In this document: piece by piece, positions 43,944 to 52,361 of the stretch | How the letters are laid out: each line of letters opens with the position of its first letter | Numbering within the stretch: position 1 is the first letter of the stretch | NCBI RefSeq assembly: GCF_000949455.1 | Contig: NZ_JXXK01000015.1 | Span: 31,586 to 95,585, forward strand | Direction of reading: 5' to 3' | DNA: 64,000 bases | Origin: Ruthenibacterium lactatiformans | GTDB lineage: Bacteria; Bacillota; Clostridia; Oscillospirales; Ruminococcaceae | Position numbers and translations under genes: made by a program | The notes under the pieces: model-generated | The model's input: only the letters and a program-made list of their open reading frames with translations | Databases searched by the model: none | Told to the model about the DNA's origin: nothing

Positions 43944-44708
43944 TCAGCCTGCGTAATAAATTATACGGGGGTTGCCGTCTTTTCCAGGAAGGATATCCGC
44001 ATGTACGCCGTAGACCTCCTCGATCAGCGGCGCTGTAAGCACCTCCCATGGAGCGCCTGCGGCCCGCACCCGTCCATCCTTCAAAACGTATATCTCATCA
44101 CAGTACAGCCCCGCCAGATTGAGATCGTGAAAAGCCGCCACCACCGTCAGGTCAAGTGACTTTACCGTATTCAAAAGCTGCAGCTGGTATTTGACGTCAA
44201 GATGGTTGGTCGGCTCGTCCAGGATCAAAGCCCGGGTCTGCTGCGCCAATGCCCGCGCAAGGATCACCCGCTGCTGCTCGCCGCCGGACAATTCCGCAAA
44301 CGTCCTCTCCTCGAAGCCGCTCAATCCCACCCGCGCCAGTGCCTCCCGGGCGATGCGGCGGTCCTCCGCGTTGTCCTGCTCCATTGTTTTTTTGTGCGGG
44401 GACCGGCCCATCAACACGATATCCCGGACGGAAAAATCGAAATCATAGATGTTGTGCTGCGCCACAACGCCCAGGAAACGCGCCGTTTCCTTATAGCCCA
44501 TTTTTGTATTTTCCTTTCCATCCAGAAAAATGCAGCCTGCGTCCTGGTGCAGCACCCGGTAGATGCATTTCAGAAGCGTGCTTTTGCCGCTTCCGTTGGG
44601 GCCGATGACGCCGACAAATTTTCCCTTTCCCGCACACAGGGAGACCTCTTGCAGGATTCTTGCCTGTCCCCATGAAAATGAAACGCCTTCGGCCGTGATA
44701 AAGCTCAT
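43944..44708 (-). CDS. btuD: ABC ATPase for corrinoid uptake (BtuD/FecE-type)
   Basis: The 254-residue ATPase shows Walker A GVIGPNGSGKSTLL, signature LSGGEQQRV and Walker B ALILDEPTNHLD, the FepC/BtuD type. It powers the adjacent permease. The start ATG 44708 overlaps the permease stop by 4 bases. The B12 riboswitch at the head of the operon makes corrinoid the likely cargo, although the same family also moves siderophores and heme. Confidence 0.88.
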   Translation of the reverse strand: MSFITAEGVSFSWGQARILQEVSLCAGKGKFVGVIGPNGSGKSTLLKCIYRVLHQDAGCIFLDGKENTKMGYKETARFLGVVAQHNIYDFDFSVRDIVLMGRSPHKKTMEQDNAEDRRIAREALARVGLSGFEERTFAELSGGEQQRVILARALAQQTRALILDEPTNHLDVKYQLQLLNTVKSLDLTVVAAFHDLNLAGLYCDEIYVLKDGRVRAAGAPWEVLTAPLIEEVYGVHADILPGKDGNPRIIYYAG

Positions 44709-45784
44709 GCTCTTCCTCCAAAGCTGTAATTTTTCCGAACCATAAGAAAAATAAAAAAGGGTGCGCCCACAACAGAGATCAAAATTCCGATGGGAACCTC
44801 CGTGCGCGGCAGAATCGTGCGCGCCGCCACATCCGCCCATACAAGGAACACGCTGCCTGTCAGCGCGGAAAGCGGCAGCAGCTTTTTATGGTCCACGCCG
44901 AATATCCCGCGGACCGTATGCGGGATGATCAGCCCCACAAACCCGATCACGCCCGACACGTGCACGACAAATCCCACCATCAGCGAAGCAATGACCAGAT
45001 ATACCCGCCGGTACGGCTGCAGGTCCGTCCCCAGCGTGACCGCCGTGTCATCCCCCATGAGCATCAGGTTCAGTATCCGCGCCTGGGAAATAAAGAAAAG
45101 CGTGCAGGGCACCACGACGCACAGAATACGAAAATTACCGCTCCACTGTGCGCCGGCCAGGCTTCCCATCAGCCAGAACTGCACCGTCATAAACCGGCTC
45201 GGGTCATCCGCGACGTACACGATCAGGTTCGAAAAAGCAGAGCAGAGCGAGCTCAGTGCAACGCCGGCCAAAATCAGCTTTACCGAAGTGATGCGCCCCC
45301 CGATGCCGGCAATGGTGATTACGGAAAATGCGGCCGCCAGCGCACCGATGAACGCCCCGAGTCCCACTCCGGCCGCACCGAAAAGTCCTGCGCCCAGCAG
45401 GAGCGTAAGTGTAGCGCCCAGCGATGCGCCGGAGGAAATACCCAGCACATACGGATCCGCCAGCGGATTTTTGACGATGGCCTGCATCACTGCCCCCACC
45501 ACGGACAGACCCATTCCGACCAAAACAGCCAATACAACGCGCGGCAGGCGGATCAGCCATACAATATCGTGTACCGCTCCGCTGTCGAGCTGCTCCGGGT
45601 CTCCCCAGCGGAACAGCTCGTACAGGATCACCCGGTAAACCTCCCCCACCGATAGCTCCGCGGAGCCGACTGTGACCGCGTACAGCACGGAAAGGACCAA
45701 GCCTGCGGCCAGCAGCAGAAGCGCGCAGGCATAAGCCGGCAGCCCGTTGAACATGCCGCTCTTCAAATTCATTTTCTGTTTCAT
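44705..45784 (-). CDS. btuC: ABC permease for corrinoid uptake (FecCD/BtuC-type)
   Basis: The 359-residue membrane protein has about ten segments and FecCD-family landmarks: RLPRVVLAVLVGMGLSVVGAVMQAIVKNPLADPYVLGISSGAS, then the conserved VAGVIGFVGLIIPH-like segment (here HVSGVIGFVGLIIPHTVR). It is placed downstream of the binding protein after a 105-base gap holding a 13-bp stem-loop. Confidence 0.92.
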   Translation of the reverse strand: MKQKMNLKSGMFNGLPAYACALLLLAAGLVLSVLYAVTVGSAELSVGEVYRVILYELFRWGDPEQLDSGAVHDIVWLIRLPRVVLAVLVGMGLSVVGAVMQAIVKNPLADPYVLGISSGASLGATLTLLLGAGLFGAAGVGLGAFIGALAAAFSVITIAGIGGRITSVKLILAGVALSSLCSAFSNLIVYVADDPSRFMTVQFWLMGSLAGAQWSGNFRILCVVVPCTLFFISQARILNLMLMGDDTAVTLGTDLQPYRRVYLVIASLMVGFVVHVSGVIGFVGLIIPHTVRGIFGVDHKKLLPLSALTGSVFLVWADVAARTILPRTEVPIGILISVVGAPFFIFLMVRKNYSFGGRA

Positions 45785-45830
45785 GCCTTCAATTCCTTTG
45801 TGATTCGATTCCTCCCCGGCTTTCTTAAAG

Positions 45831-45865
45831 CAGACGCACCCGGACGCTGGTACCGGGTGCGTCTG
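45831..45865 (-). promoter_or_regulatory. Stem-loop between btuF-like and btuC-like genes
   Basis: A 13-bp perfect GC stem (45831-45843 with 45853-45865) lacks a T-tract on the minus strand. It follows the binding-protein gene, like the hairpin at 35887, and may set the ratio of binding protein to permease. Confidence 0.6.
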
Positions 45866-45889
45866 TTTCCGCAGCTCGGCCTGGCGCTT

Positions 45890-46927
45890 TCATTCCCCGA
45901 TTCCGTACAGGTCTTTCAGGAACATCTTCACCGTCAGGCCCGTGCGGACACCGGGCGTATAGGCCAGGCCGTATTCCACAGGATATACACGCCCGTTCTT
46001 GACGGCATCCACGCTGGCCAGTGCGGGATTGTCCAGAAACAGGTTCACGGCCTCCTCGTCTGTCACAGAGCTCACATGCACGGAGAAGATCGCCTCCGGG
46101 TTGGCTTCAACGATCTGTTCATCTGTCCAGCCTTTTTCGCCCAAGGGCTCTGCCCCCAGCTGCGCGGCAATGTCGCCCGCACAGCTTTTTGCATGGTAGA
46201 TGTCATATTCGCCCTCATACTTTTCCGCGATCAAAATCCTCTGCGGCTCGCTGCCGGCAGCCGCCTGCTTTCCTTTGGCGACATCCGCCTCTATCTCGGC
46301 AATGATCTCCTCTGCCTTTTCCTGCTTGTTGTAGATCGCTGCAATGTTGCGGATATCCGCATATTCATTTTGAAGAGACTGGTCATCCTTCAACACGCTG
46401 TTGATGCTGGTATAAGTGCCGATGCCGCGTTCGTGCCAAAAGCCAACGTCACCCATGCGATCTTCAATGTTGAACAAGGAATACCATCCGATGACCATAT
46501 CCGGCTCCAAACTGAGGGCGTATTCCTTCACAAAATATCCAACATCCTGATGGTTTTTCACACGGTCCAGCTCCGCGAAAGCTTCCTCATACTCCGGCAG
46601 AACGCTGCTGCAGTCTGCCGTCATCAGAATCTTGTCTTCCAGCCCCAGCGCCAGCATGATCTCCACATTGTTTTTTCCATAGACCAGCGTCCGCTCAGGA
46701 CATTGCTCAAATGTATACGGCACAAGTTCGCGCGCATTGTTGTACACCTCCAATGTCACGGGATAATAATATTCGCTGTTCGCAGACGCCGTGCTTACAG
46801 GCCGGACGGCACTGGCCGACGGCGCTGCGGAGGGAGCCGGGGCAGACGAGGACGCCCTGCTCCCCGTACAGGCAGCCAGGCTGAGTGCCAAAGTCAGGGA
46901 TAGTACGATTGCCAGTATTTTTTTCAT
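45890..46927 (-). CDS. btuF: ABC substrate-binding lipoprotein, corrinoid type (BtuF-like)
   Basis: The 345-residue lipoprotein has MKKILAIVLSLTLALSLAAC (Cys20) and an Ala/Ser/Pro linker. The two-lobed helical-backbone fold of the FhuD/BtuF group is seen in RTLVYGKNNVEIMLALGLEDK, MVIGWYSLFN and VSSVTDEEAVNLFLDNPALASVDAVKNGRVY. It would bring corrinoids to the permease at the cell surface. ATG 46927 follows AGGAATG. It is cotranscribed with a CGGC protein 58 bases upstream, under a cobalamin riboswitch. Confidence 0.88.
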   Translation of the reverse strand: MKKILAIVLSLTLALSLAACTGSRASSSAPAPSAAPSASAVRPVSTASANSEYYYPVTLEVYNNARELVPYTFEQCPERTLVYGKNNVEIMLALGLEDKILMTADCSSVLPEYEEAFAELDRVKNHQDVGYFVKEYALSLEPDMVIGWYSLFNIEDRMGDVGFWHERGIGTYTSINSVLKDDQSLQNEYADIRNIAAIYNKQEKAEEIIAEIEADVAKGKQAAAGSEPQRILIAEKYEGEYDIYHAKSCAGDIAAQLGAEPLGEKGWTDEQIVEANPEAIFSVHVSSVTDEEAVNLFLDNPALASVDAVKNGRVYPVEYGLAYTPGVRTGLTVKMFLKDLYGIGE

Positions 46928-46985
46928 GCTTATTTCATTCCTTTCTTCTGTTCTGCACAGACGGTGGAGTCCCCCGCCGCGCTCG

Positions 46986-47324
46986 TCAATGTGTACCGTC
47001 CACCAGAACGACACCCTCTGCAGCAAGCCGGTCCGCTACTTTCTGAATCGTGGGACAGCGTGTGCCGTCTGCTTTGCGCCGGGTACATACGCCCATATGG
47101 GCAGCGTCAGGCCGAAGCTGTAAAAGCCGCTCGATCTTTTCCTCCATTCCTGCGTCGTCCTGTGGTGCATCGCACCCGTTGCAGCGAAAAAACGCAACCA
47201 GCTCCAGCGGCTCGGCCCCATAGCGCGCAAAGGTTTTTGTTTTGGCGTTGAAAGCCTGAAGACATGCCGCTCCTGTGCAGACGGAGTTTGCCCTCAAGCA
47301 GTTGAGCATTACGATCTTTTTCAT
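46986..47324 (-). CDS. CGGC-domain putative metal-binding protein
   Basis: The 112-residue cytoplasmic protein belongs to the CGGC (DUF1847-neighbour) family of predicted metal-binding proteins. Its Cys residues cluster as LNCLRANSVCTGAAC near the start, FFRCNGCDAP in the middle (CNGC in place of CGGC) and GVCTRRKADGTRCP near the end. The role is unknown. It is the first gene behind the B12 riboswitch, ahead of the corrinoid importer, which suggests work with cobalt or corrinoid. ATG 47324 has AAGGAGGG upstream; the longer ORF extends into the riboswitch terminator. Confidence 0.75.
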   Translation of the reverse strand: MKKIVMLNCLRANSVCTGAACLQAFNAKTKTFARYGAEPLELVAFFRCNGCDAPQDDAGMEEKIERLLQLRPDAAHMGVCTRRKADGTRCPTIQKVADRLAAEGVVLVDGTH

Positions 47325-47371
47325 TCCATCCCTCCTTTTTCGTATATTTCCGTTTGTTTTTCCAAACAAAC

Positions 47372-47625
47372 AAAGGCGGCCCACGAATGTGGGCCGCCTT
47401 TTATATGAATCGTATCCGACAATACGAAACACACCAATCTTATCCCCACCGACAGATTGTTTCTGTTCATGGCAGGTCTCCTGACTTAGAGCTTCATGCC
47501 TATTCCGCGTGTCTTCCCGGTTTCCCAGTGACTTTGCCGCGTTTCGTAGCCCTTACAGTAGAGTGAGCTGTCCCGGATTTTCACCGGATTCCCTTTTCAT
47601 GCACTTTCGTGCAACCATGACCAGT
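47372..47625 (-). promoter_or_regulatory. Cobalamin riboswitch with intrinsic-terminator platform
   Basis: Read on the minus strand, the aptamer (about 47625-47470) has the diagnostic stretches AAAAGGGAATCCGGTGAAAA then TCCGGGACAG, TACTGTAAGGGC, CACTGGGAAACCGGGAAG and, at the 3' end, the B12 box with AGTCAGGAGACCTGCC. About 70 bases later a 13-bp GC stem (47372-47401) with TTTGTTTGTTT after it forms an intrinsic terminator before the first gene. Adenosylcobalamin-type corrinoids should switch the uptake operon off. Confidence 0.95.
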
Positions 47626-47646
47626 CTGATTCTTTTGTGTATCTAA

Positions 47647-47674
47647 ATTCTACATGCTTTTGCTGAAATGTCAA
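47647..47674 (-). promoter_or_regulatory. Promoter of the B12-uptake operon
   Basis: On the minus strand a perfect TTGACA (47674-47669) and TAGAAT (47652-47647) are 16 bases apart, placing transcription start a few bases before the riboswitch aptamer. Confidence 0.85.
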
Positions 47675-47867
47675 TGCCTCTTTCCTGTTTTTTCTTCTGT
47701 ATCGATCATACTCTTTCCAATTTTTCCCGGCTATGTGTTTTTTGGCTTTTTTGGCAGTTTTTTGCCCGCTTTTTCTGTCAGCGAAATCTTTCGCCTTTTG
47801 CCTTACTGCCAATACCGCAGAAAAGGCGGCCGTTTGGAATGCCGATGAACATTCGCTCCGCTTTTCG

Positions 47868-47907
47868 AAAAAAAAAGCGCCCAACTGAATTCTCAGTTAG
47901 GCGCTTT
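47868..47907 (-). terminator. Terminator of tRNA-Asn
   Basis: A stem of about 14 bp directly follows the tRNA 3' end and is followed on the minus strand by nine T. Confidence 0.92.
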
Positions 47908-47983
47908 TGGCTCCCCTTGTTGGACTCGAACCAACGACCCTGCGGTTAACAGCCGCATGCTCTACCGGCTGAGCTAAAGAGGA
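47908..47983 (-). tRNA. tRNA-Asn (GTT)
   Basis: The minus strand folds as a tRNA: acceptor TCCTCTT with AAGGGGA (one G-U), D-arm GCTC/GAGC, anticodon arm with GTT in a CTGTTAA loop, and T-arm with GGTTCGAGTCC. The CCA end is encoded. It has its own promoter and terminator. Confidence 0.96.
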
Positions 47984-48000
47984 ACGAAAACTGCTTATTT

Positions 48001-48029
48001 AATATACACCATCCCAGCAAAAAATGCAA
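48001..48029 (-). promoter_or_regulatory. tRNA-Asn promoter
   Basis: On the minus strand TTGCAT (48029-48024) and TATATT (48006-48001) are spaced by 17 bases, about 18 bases before the tRNA. Confidence 0.75.
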
Positions 48030-48063
48030 GTGTTTTTTACTTTTCAGGTGAAAAAATACCGGC

Positions 48064-48098
48064 AAAAATTCCCGGCCGCTTATTTTTCCGCAGCCGGG
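48064..48098 (-). terminator. Terminator of the diguanylate cyclase gene
   Basis: A GC stem (48071-48079 with 48090-48098, one mismatch) is followed on the minus strand by AATTTTT, about 20 bases past the stop. Confidence 0.8.
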
Positions 48099-48118
48099 CA
48101 CCTTTTCTGTTTTTTAGT

Positions 48119-50818
48119 TCACTTTTTCTTCTGAGTTTTTACTTTTTCACAGGCCATCAGATAGGCATCCTCTCCGCCCGCCCAGGGGATTTCCATGCCC
48201 ACAGCCGTTACTTCCATGTCCAGAACCTCGCTGTACAGTCTCGCGGTGACGCGGTCCGGGCCTTCGGGGGCCAGCTTTACCAGCGGGCAATGCACGCACG
48301 GCTTGTCCGCCCGGTAAAACACACGGTAACAAGGCTCGCCGGGCATTGCGCCGGGTACATCCTGCATTGTTTTTTTATTGGCGTAAAGCAGCTCATACGT
48401 TCCTTTTCGGATGACATACAGCCATGCGTCCTGCGAGTCCAAAATCGCCTGCGCGCCCTGCAGCGCATGGGTGAGCCTTGTGCGTGCCCGCGCCTTCAGC
48501 AGGTATACGCTCACGATTTCCGCTACAATGCACAGCAGGTCCGTCTGCTCCTGCGTCCAGAATCGGCTTTCCCGGCATTCATCAAAGCCGATGTAGCCCC
48601 TAGGCTTGCCGTCGTCGCGGATCACACACTGCAGCATGGACTTGATGCCTTGCGCCTCCAGAACCTGCACCTGATTCGGGGGCAGTGCATGGATGTCGCG
48701 GCAGTAAAAAATACCGTCCTCGTTAAAATTCTTATAATAATCCGCCAGTTCGCCCTCCAGCATATGCTGAAGCTGGTCTATCTGCGGCACAATGCCGTCG
48801 TTGCACCATTCAAAGGTGTTATCGCAGTATGTTCCGTCCTCGGAATCTTCAAAAATATAAACGCGGCTCACACCTACATGCCGCCCTACGATCTCCAGCA
48901 CGCTGGGAATCGCTTTCTCCACATCGTCGGACTGGTAGAGAATGTGAAATACATACTCCGCCAGCGAGCTGCGCATCACGCCTGTGCCCAGCTCGGAATC
49001 AATCGTCTGTCCCACGGTGCTCTGTGTAGGCGCTCCCAGCCCTTCCAACGGCAACTGGGTATAAAACGCATAGGTATTTTTCCCCTGCATTTTGGCTCGG
49101 TACAACGCCGCGTCTGCCTTCTTATAAAGCGTGAGATAATCGGTACCATCCTGCGGCGCTTGAGCGATGCCAACACTGCAGGAAAAAACTGGCCCGCCGC
49201 CCTGTGCCGGCAGGAGCCGCGCAAAAGCGTCCAACACCTCCTGCGCCTTGCGGCCCGCTATGGCCTGCGCCCCGGAACCACGCAGCAGTACGGTGAATTC
49301 GTCCCCGCCGATGCGTCCCAGAATATCGCTTGCGCGGAACATATCCTGCAGCATACGTGCGGCCTCCGTCAACATCACGTCACCGCTCAGATGCCCGTAA
49401 AAATCATTTACCTGCTTGAAATTGTCAATGTCGATCATCAAAAGCACGGCGTTTTCCCCGGGCATCAGTGCACCCAACGCGTGGTCTGCCTTGGCTTCCA
49501 TGGTCCCTTTGTTATACAGCCCCGTCAAGGTGTCGCGCTCTGCACGCTCCCGCATGCGCTGGGCCTCCCGCTTTTCCGCGTCGATGTCCAAAATCACGCC
49601 CACCGCTTTGGCCGGTTCACCCGCGCGGTCTTTCTGCAGCGTCGCACGCACACGGCACCACAAATAGCCCCCGTCCCGCTTCTGAATGCGAAGTTCCGCC
49701 TCCTGATAGGGTTCTCTTTCCAGAATATCCGACAGCTTGCGCCGCAGCAGTGGTGCATCATCAGGATGCAGATGCGGGTTGTCCAGCAGGCGCGCATGAA
49801 CATTTTCCCGCACCGGCTCATAGCCAAATTTCTTTTCCCAGTTGGGCGAGAAAGTCAGTGTATCCTGTTTGACCTGCCACTCAAAAATAATGTCGTTGGT
49901 CTGATCCATAATGATTTGGTGGCGTTCCAGCGAAAGGCGCAGATCCTCCTGCGCCTTTTTTGTTTCAGTAATATCCAACAGAATGCAGTAGAATACCTCT
50001 CGCCCATCCTCCCGGCGCATGAGCTGGCCTCTGTCTTGCACCCAAATCAAACCACCATCCTTGCGGGCCATCCGGTACTCAATGAGCTTCGTATTGCCTT
50101 TTTCCAGCTGCGCATGCACAGCCTCCCATGTAGGTGCAATATCCGGCTCGTAAATCATCTCGGAGAATCGGTTATGGAAAACAGTCCTCAGCTCCTCGCG
50201 TGTATAACCCAACATTGACAGAAGTCCGTCGCTGAACTGCAGAAGGTTCAGTTCGTCCGTGGCGTCGCAGCACATGACGCCGCCGGGGATATTGTTCATC
50301 AGAGCATCGAGGTCACGGTTGCGCTCCCGCAGCTCTGCGGAGCGCTCGTCTGCAAGCCTGCGCAGTGTGGAGATGTTCTCCCCCACCAACAGCCGCGGAA
50401 AAAATTCCGCGTCATCCTGGTCGGGACTGGGCAGCGACAAATGCAGCTGCGAAAGCAGCAGACATCTCTGCTCCGCGCGCAAAATGATCGTAACGCGGAC
50501 AGGAAGATCCAGCATTTCACAGGATTCATTGTTTTCGCGCACGACAAGCTCACCGCACACGGAAAACACCTCCGGTGTGAGCGTTCGGACGCTGTAATGG
50601 GCACTTAGCACCAGAAACGTATCATGAAATCCACTTTGCTCCTGCTGCAGCAGGAACCTCATCTGCGGCATGTCATAGCAGACCTCCCGCCGTCCGGTTC
50701 CCACCATCATAAATTCCGGTGCCAGAAGCTTTTCAATCCTTCCCAGAGCCCGTTCTACAAAATACGACTTTTCGAGCCATTTTACAAAATCCAGCACATT
50801 TTCTTCAGAAAACGGCAT
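48119..50818 (-). CDS. Multi-sensor diguanylate cyclase (PAS-PAS-GGDEF-GAF-PAS-like)
   Basis: The 899-residue soluble protein begins with an NTF2/SnoaL-like region, then two PAS domains (about 175-290 and 300-415), a GGDEF domain (about 425-590), a GAF domain (about 620-775) and a C-terminal PAS-like domain with a Cys pair (CVHCPL). The active-site GGDEF is intact at residues 504-508, and RASD at 495-498 is a product-inhibition I-site. It should make c-di-GMP from GTP under several inputs. Start ATG 50818 is 6 bases from GGAGG; the ATG two codons earlier is too close. The cyclase in the middle, rather than at the C-terminus, is unusual. Confidence 0.9.
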   Translation of the reverse strand: MPFSEENVLDFVKWLEKSYFVERALGRIEKLLAPEFMMVGTGRREVCYDMPQMRFLLQQEQSGFHDTFLVLSAHYSVRTLTPEVFSVCGELVVRENNESCEMLDLPVRVTIILRAEQRCLLLSQLHLSLPSPDQDDAEFFPRLLVGENISTLRRLADERSAELRERNRDLDALMNNIPGGVMCCDATDELNLLQFSDGLLSMLGYTREELRTVFHNRFSEMIYEPDIAPTWEAVHAQLEKGNTKLIEYRMARKDGGLIWVQDRGQLMRREDGREVFYCILLDITETKKAQEDLRLSLERHQIIMDQTNDIIFEWQVKQDTLTFSPNWEKKFGYEPVRENVHARLLDNPHLHPDDAPLLRRKLSDILEREPYQEAELRIQKRDGGYLWCRVRATLQKDRAGEPAKAVGVILDIDAEKREAQRMRERAERDTLTGLYNKGTMEAKADHALGALMPGENAVLLMIDIDNFKQVNDFYGHLSGDVMLTEAARMLQDMFRASDILGRIGGDEFTVLLRGSGAQAIAGRKAQEVLDAFARLLPAQGGGPVFSCSVGIAQAPQDGTDYLTLYKKADAALYRAKMQGKNTYAFYTQLPLEGLGAPTQSTVGQTIDSELGTGVMRSSLAEYVFHILYQSDDVEKAIPSVLEIVGRHVGVSRVYIFEDSEDGTYCDNTFEWCNDGIVPQIDQLQHMLEGELADYYKNFNEDGIFYCRDIHALPPNQVQVLEAQGIKSMLQCVIRDDGKPRGYIGFDECRESRFWTQEQTDLLCIVAEIVSVYLLKARARTRLTHALQGAQAILDSQDAWLYVIRKGTYELLYANKKTMQDVPGAMPGEPCYRVFYRADKPCVHCPLVKLAPEGPDRVTARLYSEVLDMEVTAVGMEIPWAGGEDAYLMACEKVKTQKKK

Positions 50819-51013
50819 ATACATGCCTCCTTGCCGGGGCCGGTTTGTGAAAAATGGCCCATCCTTTTTATCCATTGTAGTGTATCCAAGCATAAAAAAC
50901 AAGCCGAGCAATCAATTCCGGGAGCATTCTGCGTAAAATCCTGACTATACGGCGTGAAAAAAGCGATATTGGCGCTTTCCGCCAGAATAGACGTGTGGTT
51001 TTGGGATACAAGA

Positions 51014-51042
51014 AAAACACCCCTCGGTATTTCGAGGGATGT
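51014..51042 (-). terminator. Terminator downstream of the lipoprotein gene
   Basis: A stem ACATCCCTCG/CGAGGGGTGT on the minus strand is followed by TTTTTCTT. It lies in the 370-base gap before the cyclase gene, which holds no credible ORF. Confidence 0.75.
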
Positions 51043-51185
51043 TGATTTGTACTTTTTAGGGATCTATCGATACCCACGTATTGATTCCCTGTAAATAAGG
51101 CATGCTACAAATTACGCCCTATGGCCCAAGCAATTCATCAAAAGCCGGAGCAGCTCTTGCACAAGTGGGAATGTTCAGACGGAAA

Positions 51186-52058
51186 TCAATAGGTAAAATC
51201 GCACACATAGGAATCACCCTGCCAGTAGATGTCCACATAGCTCACTGTCCAGGGGTTGAAGGAATCAAAGGAAGCGCTGGTATCGCCGTCTACATCCTCA
51301 ACATACAGCGTCCACTCTGTCTGCGACCAGTCTCCCATTGTAGCCTGGCCCACAATAGTGGTGCTGCTGTTAGCTGGAAGAATTTGAGGCAGTACATCGA
51401 TGTCATGATCGCTGCTGGCATTGATGACGCCAATATACAGCGCATAAATGTCATAAGCAGAATTATTGTATACCTCGAATACAAATTGACCGTTCGTGTC
51501 ATATCCAGTTCCGGTCACAGTCTGTTGCTGTTCCTGAACGACAACTGTTTCGCCGCCTCCAGTCGCTCCACTGCTACCATTCAAGGTGCCGGACACATAG
51601 TTCTCCGTGCCGTCTGCGCCTACGACAACCACACCCGGGACACCGTTTTCATCGAAGCCGATCTGCATCTCGCAGCCGTCGACAAGGGGCACATACTTAA
51701 ACTCGTATTCGTCGCCGTCTTCGTCGATGATCAGCACATCGTAGTTTTCGAAATCATACCGGGCAAGGGTAATGTCGTAAGAGCCGTTATTTTTCAAAAT
51801 GCTGGTGCTTCCCAAATGGTCCTCACCCCAGTTGTTTGTACCGGTGGGCGAAACATACAGCTCTTGGAAATTGTAGCCCGAAACGTTTGCAACAGTCACC
51901 GCAAGTGTTGTAGATCGCACCGGAGCCGTTACAGCACTGCTTACAGATGTTGGTACATTGTTTCCTCTGCCTTTTGGTGCATCGTCATTGCCACCGCATG
52001 CAGAAAGTATCGTCAGCAACAGCGCGCTACAAAGTAGCCAGACGATTTTCTTTTTCAT
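51186..52058 (-). CDS. Exported lipoprotein of unknown function, two-domain
   Basis: The 290-residue protein has a lipoprotein signal (LLLTILSAC, Cys21) and a Ser/Thr linker. Two beta-rich domains follow, each with a similar theme: VANVSGYNFQELYVSPTGTNNWG with LGSTSILKNNG, and VYNNSAYDIYALYIGVINAS with LPQILPANS. I know this pattern from secreted clostridial proteins but not its function. A Gly/Gln-rich joint (GSSGATGGGETVVVQEQQQ) links them. It is next to a LAL-type regulator on the same strand. Confidence 0.6.
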   Translation of the reverse strand: MKKKIVWLLCSALLLTILSACGGNDDAPKGRGNNVPTSVSSAVTAPVRSTTLAVTVANVSGYNFQELYVSPTGTNNWGEDHLGSTSILKNNGSYDITLARYDFENYDVLIIDEDGDEYEFKYVPLVDGCEMQIGFDENGVPGVVVVGADGTENYVSGTLNGSSGATGGGETVVVQEQQQTVTGTGYDTNGQFVFEVYNNSAYDIYALYIGVINASSDHDIDVLPQILPANSSTTIVGQATMGDWSQTEWTLYVEDVDGDTSASFDSFNPWTVSYVDIYWQGDSYVCDFTY

Positions 52059-52361
52059 GTCTTTCCTCCATGGTCTCCAAATTTTTCGGTAAAAAATACT
52101 GTTTTCACCGTTATTTTTATTATAAACTTGATGACCAACAACGTGTAGAGCCCAATGGTATTGCGCTGGTATCGCACAGGTATTGTTTTAAAATAGCACC
52201 GACTTGCACAGCTGTCTTCCTTCATCCGATGGCGGAAACCATTCTAGCCCCACACAAAAAACGCGAGGATGTATGCCTTCTAAATAACGCTCACCATATC
52301 TTTTCCCGAATGGCAGTGCCGTCTGCAGGTTGCCGGACATCGCGCTCTTTTCTTCTGCTTT

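Noticed and set aside
47597..47884. 95-codon minus-strand ORF
   Set aside because: It covers the B12-operon promoter, part of the riboswitch and the tRNA terminator, has Lys-rich non-protein-like composition, and no ribosome site.
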